64,000 nt of DNA from a virus. This document shows, one piece after another, positions 46,438-53,827 of this stretch. The DNA is taken from the IMG/VR virus record IMGVR_UViG_3300020205_000565, positions 18,030 to 82,029 of that record. One strand, 5' to 3'. The notes beneath the pieces were generated by a model that made no database searches, was not told the DNA's origin, and saw only the letters and a list, made by a program, of their open reading frames with translations. The position numbers were made by a program, and so were the translations under genes. Numbering within the stretch: the first letter of the stretch is position 1; every line of letters starts with the position of its first letter.

Positions 46438-46656
46438 TTATTTTCCTTTTACCATACCGCCAAGCATTTTAATCTGCTCTTGTGCAAACTTCTTTACATC
46501 AGTCATCATCTTAGGATTGCTACGAATTTCTTCGGCACGACGTAAAGTATTCATAGCTGATTCAATTTCCCATTTACGCATCTCCGCTTTATTTGGAGAA
46601 GAAATGCTAATCGAAGCAGTAGATTTTTTAGGAGTAGCTGTTTTTTTTGCTGCCAT
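46438..46656 (-). CDS. Small basic helical protein, 72 aa
   Basis: An N-terminal Lys/Ser/Thr-rich tail (MAAKKTATPKKSTASI) is followed by a helical hairpin: KAEMRKWEIESAMNTLRRAE, then MMTDVKKFAQEQIKML. The tail resembles histone-type or DNA-compacting tails, while the helices could pack on the capsid. No family name is known to me. It sits two bases before the next small gene. Confidence 0.7.
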   Translation of the reverse strand: MAAKKTATPKKSTASISISSPNKAEMRKWEIESAMNTLRRAEEIRSNPKMMTDVKKFAQEQIKMLGGMVKGK

Positions 46657-46658
46657 AG

Positions 46659-46781
46659 TTATTTCTTTTTAGGAAGTTCTACTAAACCACATTTAGAAGC
46701 GCCTCCTCCTGAAAATTTAGGAGGAGAGCCCTTCTTATAATGTACTAAATTTTTAGCTTCCTTGTTAGTAAGGATAGCCAT
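46659..46781 (-). CDS. Very small basic protein, 40 aa
   Basis: A short frame MAILTNKEAKNLVHYKKGSP with a Gly-rich middle (FSGGGASKCG) and a KKK end. The start overlaps the stop of the 62-aa gene by one base and the stop lies two bases before the next gene, which fits the tight packing of this block. No function is recognised. Confidence 0.65.
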   Translation of the reverse strand: MAILTNKEAKNLVHYKKGSPPKFSGGGASKCGLVELPKKK

Positions 46782-46969
46782 TAACGTCCTGGTTTAGGCT
46801 GTGGTTTATTAACTCCTCCAGATGATTTACCTGCAGATTTCTTAGTAGCAACTGCGTTAGCGTTTACGCCACCAGATGACTTACCAGCAGATTTTTTAAT
46901 AGCGTTAAATACGCCCATACTGTTTGGATTAGATTTTCCACCAATACCTTTTGCGCCTGAATTTTTCAT
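46781..46969 (-). CDS. Low-complexity basic repeat protein, 62 aa
   Basis: The protein contains two direct copies of KKSAGKSSGGVN joined by ANAVAT, plus a Gly/Lys/Asn-rich start and a PQPKPGR end. It has almost no acidic residues and resembles the basic tails of H1-like DNA-binding proteins. It is the first of seven tiny basic genes after the 339-aa gene (27-base gap). Real-gene confidence comes from packing and repeat coherence; the function is unknown. Confidence 0.65.
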   Translation of the reverse strand: MKNSGAKGIGGKSNPNSMGVFNAIKKSAGKSSGGVNANAVATKKSAGKSSGGVNKPQPKPGR

Positions 46970-46996
46970 TTCTTTAAGTGTTTATATATAAGATAG

Positions 46997-48016
46997 TTAT
47001 TGATTCCAATATTTTTCTACTTTTTTTAATAAATCTACTAGAACGTCTTCGTGAAGAGGATTGTTTAAATACTCTACGGCATCTGCTTGATTACGTCCAA
47101 TAAGGATGTTCTTATCAGCAGTGTATACAAATCCATCAGCTTTTGTTACAATAAATTTATAGAAGGTGGCGTCCTTAACAAGTGCCTTTAACTTAAGTAT
47201 TTCCATAGCTAAGTTAGCAGAGTCTAAGAACATTTGTGCAGCGCGGTTAGCATTCTTTTCAGAACCTTGTCCACTAATGAAATTATCCATGTTATCATAA
47301 ACAACATCATTAGGCGTACTCTTTCTATACTGCGCGCTCGCGGTATCTACAATTTTAGCAACGTAAAGAAGTTTATTTGTATTCTTATCAAACAACTTCT
47401 GTAGTTCAGAAAGAGCTTTATTACGTAATTTCTTACTTTCTGTTTTAGTTGAAACGGTTTCAACGTGTCTGTCTAAGAAGAACTTAGGAACAGGCATCTT
47501 TGATCTAGCGTCATCGTAGCTTTTAGCTATGATGCTAAAACCTCCAGCATTAATAGCATAAAGTTTTACCAAGTCATAAGGATCTTTTGGATCCAAGTAG
47601 ATTGGCTCATTTCCAGCTTTAATTTCAATCTTTGACCAAAAAGCATCGTTATCTGGTCTAAGTAATTTTATTTTATTCCAGAATTCTTTATCATCAGGAT
47701 CAACTACGTTAGCAGCTAATTCTTTTTCAAGCTCTGCTACTACCGCTCTGATTTCACGAATCGTGGCTTCTCTTGTTTCAGGATCAGGAATGTTTTTAAT
47801 CTCTGGAGCAAATTCATTAAGTCCTGTTACATATCTCTTGATCCCGTTGAATTCAAGACAGGCTAGCTGTTCCATATGTTTGACTCCTTCGTAAAGAGAC
47901 ATACCATATTTCTCTAACCCCATGTTACTAATTCGATCATCGAAGTAGGGTTTAATTGCGATGGGACTTCTTTTAGTTTCAGAGTACCTCTCGACTTTTG
48001 TAAATGCTGTTGTCAT
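46997..48016 (-). CDS. Conserved head-region protein, 339 aa
   Basis: A mostly helical protein, no signal or membrane segment. Landmarks are EGVKHMEQLACLEFNGIKRY, EAWN-free acidic stretch around 90-130, FFLDRHVETVST, and a C-terminal helical half with NRAAQMFLDSANLAMEILKL. Similar genes follow the capsid gene in large Bacteroidota phages but have no assigned role. It lies immediately downstream of the capsid terminator and has a leader with AAAACCAAC just before the start, similar to that of the scaffold gene. It may be an auxiliary head or assembly protein. Confidence 0.7.
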   Translation of the reverse strand: MTTAFTKVERYSETKRSPIAIKPYFDDRISNMGLEKYGMSLYEGVKHMEQLACLEFNGIKRYVTGLNEFAPEIKNIPDPETREATIREIRAVVAELEKELAANVVDPDDKEFWNKIKLLRPDNDAFWSKIEIKAGNEPIYLDPKDPYDLVKLYAINAGGFSIIAKSYDDARSKMPVPKFFLDRHVETVSTKTESKKLRNKALSELQKLFDKNTNKLLYVAKIVDTASAQYRKSTPNDVVYDNMDNFISGQGSEKNANRAAQMFLDSANLAMEILKLKALVKDATFYKFIVTKADGFVYTADKNILIGRNQADAVEYLNNPLHEDVLVDLLKKVEKYWNQ

Positions 48017-48044
48017 TTAGTTGGTTTTTATTAATTGGTTTTTG

Positions 48045-48052
48045 TAAAGGTA
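48045..48052 (-). promoter_or_regulatory. Imperfect -7-like element after the capsid terminator
   Basis: The minus strand reads TACCTTTA, one base off TAnnTTTG, two bases beyond the terminator T-tract and 28 bases before the 339-aa start. Position matches the other terminator/promoter pairs, but the mismatch leaves it uncertain. Confidence 0.3.
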
Positions 48053-48054
48053 GT

Positions 48055-48089
48055 AAAAAAGGGGGAGATTTTAGCCTCCCCCCGTTTTT
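48055..48089 (-). terminator. Rho-independent terminator after the major capsid gene
   Basis: A 7-bp GC-rich stem core on the minus strand (GGGGGAG-type arms, 48061-48067 against 48076-48082) with an 8-base loop is followed by TTTTTT. It lies 15 bases after the capsid stop, so the capsid message can end here. Confidence 0.9.
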
Positions 48090-48104
48090 ACAGATTATTT
48101 AAGA

Positions 48105-49724
48105 TTAGAATGATCCGCCAGTAACTGGGTTACGCATAACGATTTTCAATACTTTGGTCGGGTCTTTAACCCAGATCGCAGGCATGTTTTGCGTCATGTA
48201 TACGCGGTAACCGTTGAATTGTCCAGAAGACGCGAAGCCTTGGCTACGTCCCATGTAATCCATAGTTCCGTTTTGGTACCACCATTTCAATTGGTTATCC
48301 CAGTTAAGTTTCAACAAGAAGATATTATCGTTAGTGTTATCGGTAATATCAAAGATGATGAAGCTATAAAAAGACAATGGGAAACCATCAATGATTGGGT
48401 TCTCAATATCGTTAGTATGTAAGTTATCGAACGCTGGGTTCAACACGAACTTAACGTTAGCCAAGAATGGGATAACATAAGAAGTGTAAGCGAATCCGAA
48501 GTTCAAATCCATACCCTTACCAGTAATTGCTCCGATGTCAGCAGCTTGGATCAACAATCCTGAAGACATTGCTTCACGTGCGATTGCTGCATTAACCATG
48601 CGCATACCTGCCATACCGGTTTGTACGATAAGCTGACGCTTAGGATCTGGTCCTTGGAAGTCAACTTTACCTGCGTAGAAGTTGTACAATTCAGAACGGA
48701 ACAAATCTAAGTTGAAACCAGCCTTGTTATATACGCGCTTGAACGAGTTGTCCAATTGCTTCCAAAGACCGACTGATAAACGGATATCATCTGGACCGTC
48801 TTGACGAACGCGTCCACCTTGTCCCCACATTAAGTAAGTCTCGATATCGCTAGCTACTTTGCTCAAGTGAGCTGCTTCCATAGTAGTCAAGAATGTACGA
48901 GATAATGAACCATTACCCATAGCGCGCTTAACATAATCCTTACCCATGCGAGAAACCATAGTATCTAGGTTAGCTACAGATGGATCCATGTTCTTGTCAA
49001 AGTTGCGCCAGATTTCAGTAACAGGTACAGTACCGTCAGCGTTCATTCCGCCTTTGATCATAAGATCAGCGCGAGAAGATACAGAATAGTGTACGTGTGC
49101 TTCAGCTCCTCCTACGAAGTTGTAGAATTCACGGAAACCGGTTTGTGTAGTGATGTCAGAGAAACGCTCTCCGTATTCTCCACGAGCAGAACCTTTACGG
49201 AAGATTTTAGTACCTGGTGCAAGATAGTTAGTTGATAAAGCAAAAGAGCTATCATTGTTAACTAATTGTACAGTGTACAAGAAACCATCTCCCAAAGGAA
49301 TAATGTCGTCTACAGTAATGTACATCTCAGCACCGTTATATTTGTCATAAGTGATGATATCACCATGTCCAAATTCGCGACGTGAAATTTTAATTTTGAA
49401 CGTTTGTCCATCAGTACCTACTGTCTCGGCACCATTTAATTCTACATCGTCAACAATGTAAGGAAGATCTAATACAACCGGCGTCTGCCATTTGTATTCT
49501 CCTCTTGCGTTATCGACATTAATTACGTTCTTTCCACCAAAGCTAGACATTTGGTACAAAGGCATTTCTACCTTTTGTGCCATTGCCCAAAGATCTACTG
49601 GTCCTAAATCCATAGGTTCAGAGTTCTTGAGCATGTTAACCAAGTGGTAAGAATCTACGTGTGAACTAGCGGCGTAGTTGGTATCTCGTAGAAATATACC
49701 ATTGTTTAAAACTGGAGTTGACAT
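48105..49724 (-). CDS. Major capsid protein, HK97 fold, 539 aa
   Basis: Length, position after a scaffold candidate, and strong expression signals point to the major capsid protein. Landmarks: the N-terminal arm (MSTPVLNNGIFLRDTNYAAS), an extended loop region with SRREFGHGDIITYDKYNGAE, the long helix with LDTMVSRMGKDYVKRAMGNG, LSRTFLTTMEAAHLSKVASD, and C-terminal beta strands with NPAFDN. I recognise the overall pattern from capsid proteins of crAss-like and related phages. The leader has the AACCCTTAAA box, and a terminator directly follows. No separate protease gene is evident next to it. Confidence 0.9.
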   Translation of the reverse strand: MSTPVLNNGIFLRDTNYAASSHVDSYHLVNMLKNSEPMDLGPVDLWAMAQKVEMPLYQMSSFGGKNVINVDNARGEYKWQTPVVLDLPYIVDDVELNGAETVGTDGQTFKIKISRREFGHGDIITYDKYNGAEMYITVDDIIPLGDGFLYTVQLVNNDSSFALSTNYLAPGTKIFRKGSARGEYGERFSDITTQTGFREFYNFVGGAEAHVHYSVSSRADLMIKGGMNADGTVPVTEIWRNFDKNMDPSVANLDTMVSRMGKDYVKRAMGNGSLSRTFLTTMEAAHLSKVASDIETYLMWGQGGRVRQDGPDDIRLSVGLWKQLDNSFKRVYNKAGFNLDLFRSELYNFYAGKVDFQGPDPKRQLIVQTGMAGMRMVNAAIAREAMSSGLLIQAADIGAITGKGMDLNFGFAYTSYVIPFLANVKFVLNPAFDNLHTNDIENPIIDGFPLSFYSFIIFDITDNTNDNIFLLKLNWDNQLKWWYQNGTMDYMGRSQGFASSGQFNGYRVYMTQNMPAIWVKDPTKVLKIVMRNPVTGGSF

Positions 49725-49733
49725 GTTTATTTA

Positions 49734-49743
49734 TTTAAGGGTT
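49734..49743 (-). promoter_or_regulatory. A-rich translation leader box of the capsid gene
   Basis: The minus strand reads AACCCTTAAA followed by nine A/T-rich bases and ATG. It is the same box found upstream of the 503-aa virion gene. No Shine-Dalgarno sequence is present, as is usual in Bacteroidota. Confidence 0.4.
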
Positions 49744-49750
49744 AATTTTA

Positions 49751-50968
49751 TTATCGCTTAAAGAAGTTCCCATTTCTAGGTATCCTTCTCTGAGTTGTTT
49801 CTTCTTTTTCCACAACAGGAGTACTTGTAGCCATCTTAGCTTGTTCAGTCTTAAGCTGACGTACTGTTTTCTCCACTTGTGCTGCTTTACCTTGTTCCTT
49901 TACTTTCGATTCGTATCCTTCCTCGTCTGCAAGTAACCAAAGTACTTTAGCAATTTTGTTATAGTCAGGCTCAACGTATTGATACTTCTCTAATAGGTGC
50001 CCTAATAGATTAGTTTGCTTACCTGATATAGACGGGTAACTAGGTTGTACTAGTCCTGTATATATCATATTCTGCGTACGTTTGTCTAACTTAATTCCGT
50101 TAAGGTCTGCTGCTGCAACTGTATTATATACATTTTGCATGTAAGCCTCAGAAGCTGCTTGTTGTTGTCTCTTCATTTGTTCTTGCCTAGCAAGTTTTTG
50201 AACTACAACTGACTCCTGCATTTTATCCAACTTTGGCTTAAACTTGTTAGCTTTTGATTCCAAGTCTCCACGGTCTCTCCAACCATCGATCTCTTCTTCA
50301 ATATCTTCTGCTGTACCAAAATTAGTAGCACGTAAATATTCACGTACAATTTGTTCTTGGTCTCTTTCAGAACTTGGATCTAATTCACGAACTTCTTCAG
50401 CTTGTGCAAGGACTTTAAATAATCCTTTTAGATCTTGACCTCCATCAGCTACATATTTAGCAGCGTACTGGAGTTCCCCTGGAAGAGATTCAAAAAATTC
50501 TACTGGAGTTTCCGCTCTTACTTTGTTCTCAATATCAGCAAAATTTGCTTCAATAAGTTCTTCGTAATCTTTAAGCGTATACTCGTCCATAGGTTTTTCG
50601 TCCTCAAACGGAACTAACTTACCTGCTTCTATAAGTTTGTTAACTAGCTCAGCCATTCCGCTTTTGTCAACCTTTGGTCTTCCACCTTTTGGTTTATCAT
50701 CAGCGTCTTCTTTTTTTCTAAAGTCTCCATCAGGATCAACTTCGCTAATTACATCATCTATAGATGCAGTTTCTTTATCATCATCGCCTTCGTTATTATC
50801 GTCGGCCTTGTCAATAAAACTGAGGTCTACTTTAGCTGAACTAAATACATTCGGCTTTTTCTCCTCTTCTGGAAGCATAACGTTTTCTGCTCCCGGGGTT
50901 CCTAGAATCTCATCTAGGTTCATCTCTACTTGTTCAATAGAGGTAGTTTCTGTATTCTGTGTAGACAT
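49751..50968 (-). CDS. Probable capsid scaffolding protein, 405 aa
   Basis: Highly acidic N-terminal half (many Glu and Asp, KADDNNEGDDDKETASIDDV region), long helices in the middle, a coiled coil around 255-290 (VVQKLARQEQMKRQQQAASE), and a short basic C-terminus ending GNFFKR. This distribution, with a basic C-terminal tail that could bind the capsid shell, fits a scaffold, and the gene sits directly between portal and capsid genes. A -7 element (51008) precedes it by 40 bases. No sequence family with proven scaffold function was identified. Confidence 0.75.
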   Translation of the reverse strand: MSTQNTETTSIEQVEMNLDEILGTPGAENVMLPEEEKKPNVFSSAKVDLSFIDKADDNNEGDDDKETASIDDVISEVDPDGDFRKKEDADDKPKGGRPKVDKSGMAELVNKLIEAGKLVPFEDEKPMDEYTLKDYEELIEANFADIENKVRAETPVEFFESLPGELQYAAKYVADGGQDLKGLFKVLAQAEEVRELDPSSERDQEQIVREYLRATNFGTAEDIEEEIDGWRDRGDLESKANKFKPKLDKMQESVVVQKLARQEQMKRQQQAASEAYMQNVYNTVAAADLNGIKLDKRTQNMIYTGLVQPSYPSISGKQTNLLGHLLEKYQYVEPDYNKIAKVLWLLADEEGYESKVKEQGKAAQVEKTVRQLKTEQAKMATSTPVVEKEETTQRRIPRNGNFFKR

Positions 50969-51007
50969 ATGGTTGGTTTTTTAAATTCTCTACAATATTA
51001 ATATACG

Positions 51008-51015
51008 CAAATCTA
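51008..51015 (-). promoter_or_regulatory. Bacteroidota -7 element upstream of scaffold and capsid genes
   Basis: The minus strand reads TAGATTTG, an exact TAnnTTTG match, in the 107-base gap after the portal gene. No TTG at -33 spacing is seen. It would drive extra transcription of scaffold and capsid genes. Confidence 0.5.
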
Positions 51016-51075
51016 TAGTTTAAACTTTAGAAATTAAGACGTTAAAAAAAATATAGTTGACTTTATAGCAAAAGC

Positions 51076-53826
51076 TTACTTTTTCTTATTCTTTTCAGTT
51101 GACTTCTTGTCAAATTTGTTCTTATTTTCTCTAGCAATATCTAATTGTGTCTGCGCAATTCTTAGTTGTGTATTAATTTTCTCCTGCTCAATACCCATTT
51201 TATCCCGATGTTCTGTCATTCTAGAGACTTCTTTTTCTCTTTGAAGGTTAATATTATCGTTCTGTTCTTGGGTACGGGTAATTTCTTTAAGAGCATCTTG
51301 GTAATCGCTCTGCTGATTTTGATTAATATCTACAGCCGCTCCGAAACCTGCAGATTTAATCTTGGCTTCGTATATACGGTTCTGTCTATCTTTCTCATTT
51401 TCAGCAGATTCAAACTCCATCTTCATTCTAGCTTCTTCCTGCTTAGCCTGAATCTGTTGTTCTTGCATCTGCTGTTGTTGCTGCATCTCTTGCTGACGCT
51501 GTTGCTGAGCTTTAGCTTCAGTCTTCTTAAGTATCTGCGTAACGTCAGGAATCGAATCAGCCATAAGTACATTACCCAGATCATAAATGGAAGCACCAGA
51601 AGTGTTATTAGAAACAGCCATTTGTTTGAGCTGGTCCAAAACGGCACGATGATTAGCTTTAGTAGTACAAAAAACATTAAGGTCTCTAAGAAGAAGGTCA
51701 GTGCCATTAATCTCGAAATTTTTTCTTTCATCTGCTGTAGTAATATATTGTAAACGTACTGATGGTTTAGTAGAGTTATAGTACTGGGCTAGATCCGTAC
51801 GCATAGTATGTACGCGAGGCATCAAGTAATCACAGTGCTGGATAAAGTAGGTCTCAGTCTGAGCATAACTAGCATTAACTGATTGTTCAACACCTGTAGC
51901 AGTTTGTTGTCCAATCTGTTGTCCTAGACGTTGTGGAGTAATACCTATTACCTCAAAGGCCTGTGATTTAAAATACTGGGCTAATTGAATACGAGACATC
52001 AAACGATTAGTCTGTTCTAGATCCAACTTTTGATAGTGCTGGAACGCTAAAGGATTCTCCGTATTAGAAATAGTAGTATCTAATGGAAGCATCTGGAAGT
52101 TCTTCATAGCCACATATGCTTTGGCTAAGTTGTTCTTTCCCCAGTCTTCTCCTAGTGAATGTCTTGGTAAAGCATTCTGATCCAGTAAGATAACTGTTCC
52201 TAGTTCATCTACAAGGATGTCGGCAATCTGGTTATTTACAATATTGTATCCAATCTGGAATGGCTTCATTAAGTCTACTAGAGATGTAGATCTTGTATTA
52301 CGATCCGAGAATACAGATCCTTCTACAGGAAGTTTACATCCATATAGGCTATCGTCTCCCTTAAATTGGAATTTCATAGATCCAATTTGGTTCTGATTAA
52401 TACCTAAGTAGATAGGATTAATACCGCCGGGGTTATTAGTTCCCCAATATGTAGGGTGATTAGGTCCGATCTTAACTCCTCCCCATACCTCGTTAATCCA
52501 GATCCAGTCAATGTGTTCTCCGAATAACAAGTTATCCTTAGTCTTATTTTTAAATAAGTCTGTATTGTACAGAGGCTTATCTGTAATCTTATATGATTCA
52601 TCTATAAGGTCTGTAGTAACAGTTCCCATATCATCAATCTTAGTTAAATGCCCCACCTTACGTTGTGACTTCCAGTAAACTGTAGTAACACGAAGTAAGT
52701 TAGTCATACCCATATCGAACCAGTCTTCGCTATCTGAAAGGATCCAGTTAACAATATCTCCTCCGCGTAGAGTATTATCCCACATTGAGGTATACTGACG
52801 ATATCCTAAAGAGGGCATATTAGTATTCCAGTCGTGAGACTTAGTACCGTCATAGTAGGTACCATCATTTTGATAACCTTGAATAGGGTAACCCGCAGAA
52901 CGTACAGGATAAATTTGTTCTAATGTTTCCATTTGTAGCTCTGTCATTAACCATCCGTAGCGGTCAATAACGTCAGCTACCGTCATCATATCGTATTTAC
53001 CAACCCATTGACCCTGAGATATATAACGAGCATCTGGAGATTTATGGTAGAATGTAAGAACCGGATTCCATAACTCTACATCATAGTCATCTTCCATCAT
53101 ACGGAAATGCCAGAACTCTCTATCTGTAATAAGCATGTCGCGGAAGCCACGTTCCTCTAATTCATCCATCTTAAAACGTTCTACGTCTACTTGATGTTGA
53201 TGCGAAGCCCATTGCTCCACTAATGACTTATAAGATTTAGTAAAGAAGTCTTGTATTTCTGGTAGAGCTTTAACACTTTCTGGAGATAGGGCTTGTTGAT
53301 ATTCTTCCGAATTAACGTCTACACCATCCTCAGCAAGTTTCATCATTAACTGTTGTTCAGCACCTTTAGTAAGAGACTCCTCAATTTGGCTTCTCTTAAG
53401 TTCCATCATCTCATTATAAGATGTCTCATCAACAGATCTATATGTTATTGCGCTAGAACGTTTTGCAAATTCTGCTACAAGAGTATTAATAACGTTTGGG
53501 ATAATCGGATAGAATTTAAGTTCTAATGCGGATGCATCCTCTTTTGTAAGCGTTTCCAGTAGATCCGCATACTCATTATCCTCTTCTATAATATAATCAC
53601 CTTTGTCTATAATACCTTTTGCAAGTTTATAGTTCTTCATTAGACGGCGTGCGTTACGACGTACATGCTGTAAGCCCTTCCATTCTAACCAGTCTAGATT
53701 CCAAGCCGCCCAGTCTGTATCTTTTTCACTTCTGGGAATAAACTGAATAGGCTGATTAAGAGTACCCATTTTGTTGTACTCTACTTTGGCCCCAGCCTTA
53801 ATCTGCATTGCGTTATATATCTGCAT
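51076..53826 (-). CDS. Portal protein with long glutamine-rich C-terminal barrel, 916 aa
   Basis: Located directly after the large terminase (start 2 bases from its stop). The N-terminal half has the helical and beta content of portals: VRRNARRLMKNYKLAKGIID, LELKFYPIIPNVINTLVAEF, DVELWNPVLTFYHKSPDARY. The clip/stem region is around 500-560, with the helix LVDLMKPFQIGYNIVNNQIA, and IGITPQRLGQQIGQQTATGV near 660. The last 150 residues are a Gln-rich coiled coil (QQQRQQEMQQQQQMQEQQIQ), probably a helical barrel projecting into the head as in phage P22. Family length and position give a confident call. Confidence 0.9.
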   Translation of the reverse strand: MQIYNAMQIKAGAKVEYNKMGTLNQPIQFIPRSEKDTDWAAWNLDWLEWKGLQHVRRNARRLMKNYKLAKGIIDKGDYIIEEDNEYADLLETLTKEDASALELKFYPIIPNVINTLVAEFAKRSSAITYRSVDETSYNEMMELKRSQIEESLTKGAEQQLMMKLAEDGVDVNSEEYQQALSPESVKALPEIQDFFTKSYKSLVEQWASHQHQVDVERFKMDELEERGFRDMLITDREFWHFRMMEDDYDVELWNPVLTFYHKSPDARYISQGQWVGKYDMMTVADVIDRYGWLMTELQMETLEQIYPVRSAGYPIQGYQNDGTYYDGTKSHDWNTNMPSLGYRQYTSMWDNTLRGGDIVNWILSDSEDWFDMGMTNLLRVTTVYWKSQRKVGHLTKIDDMGTVTTDLIDESYKITDKPLYNTDLFKNKTKDNLLFGEHIDWIWINEVWGGVKIGPNHPTYWGTNNPGGINPIYLGINQNQIGSMKFQFKGDDSLYGCKLPVEGSVFSDRNTRSTSLVDLMKPFQIGYNIVNNQIADILVDELGTVILLDQNALPRHSLGEDWGKNNLAKAYVAMKNFQMLPLDTTISNTENPLAFQHYQKLDLEQTNRLMSRIQLAQYFKSQAFEVIGITPQRLGQQIGQQTATGVEQSVNASYAQTETYFIQHCDYLMPRVHTMRTDLAQYYNSTKPSVRLQYITTADERKNFEINGTDLLLRDLNVFCTTKANHRAVLDQLKQMAVSNNTSGASIYDLGNVLMADSIPDVTQILKKTEAKAQQQRQQEMQQQQQMQEQQIQAKQEEARMKMEFESAENEKDRQNRIYEAKIKSAGFGAAVDINQNQQSDYQDALKEITRTQEQNDNINLQREKEVSRMTEHRDKMGIEQEKINTQLRIAQTQLDIARENKNKFDKKSTEKNKKK

Positions 53827-53827
53827 A

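Noticed and set aside
46006-46545. 179-codon plus-strand frame across the small basic genes
   Set aside because: Antisense of Lys-rich genes gives Phe/Leu/Ser-rich peptides that mimic membrane proteins. The minus-strand small genes have familiar patterns and tight packing.
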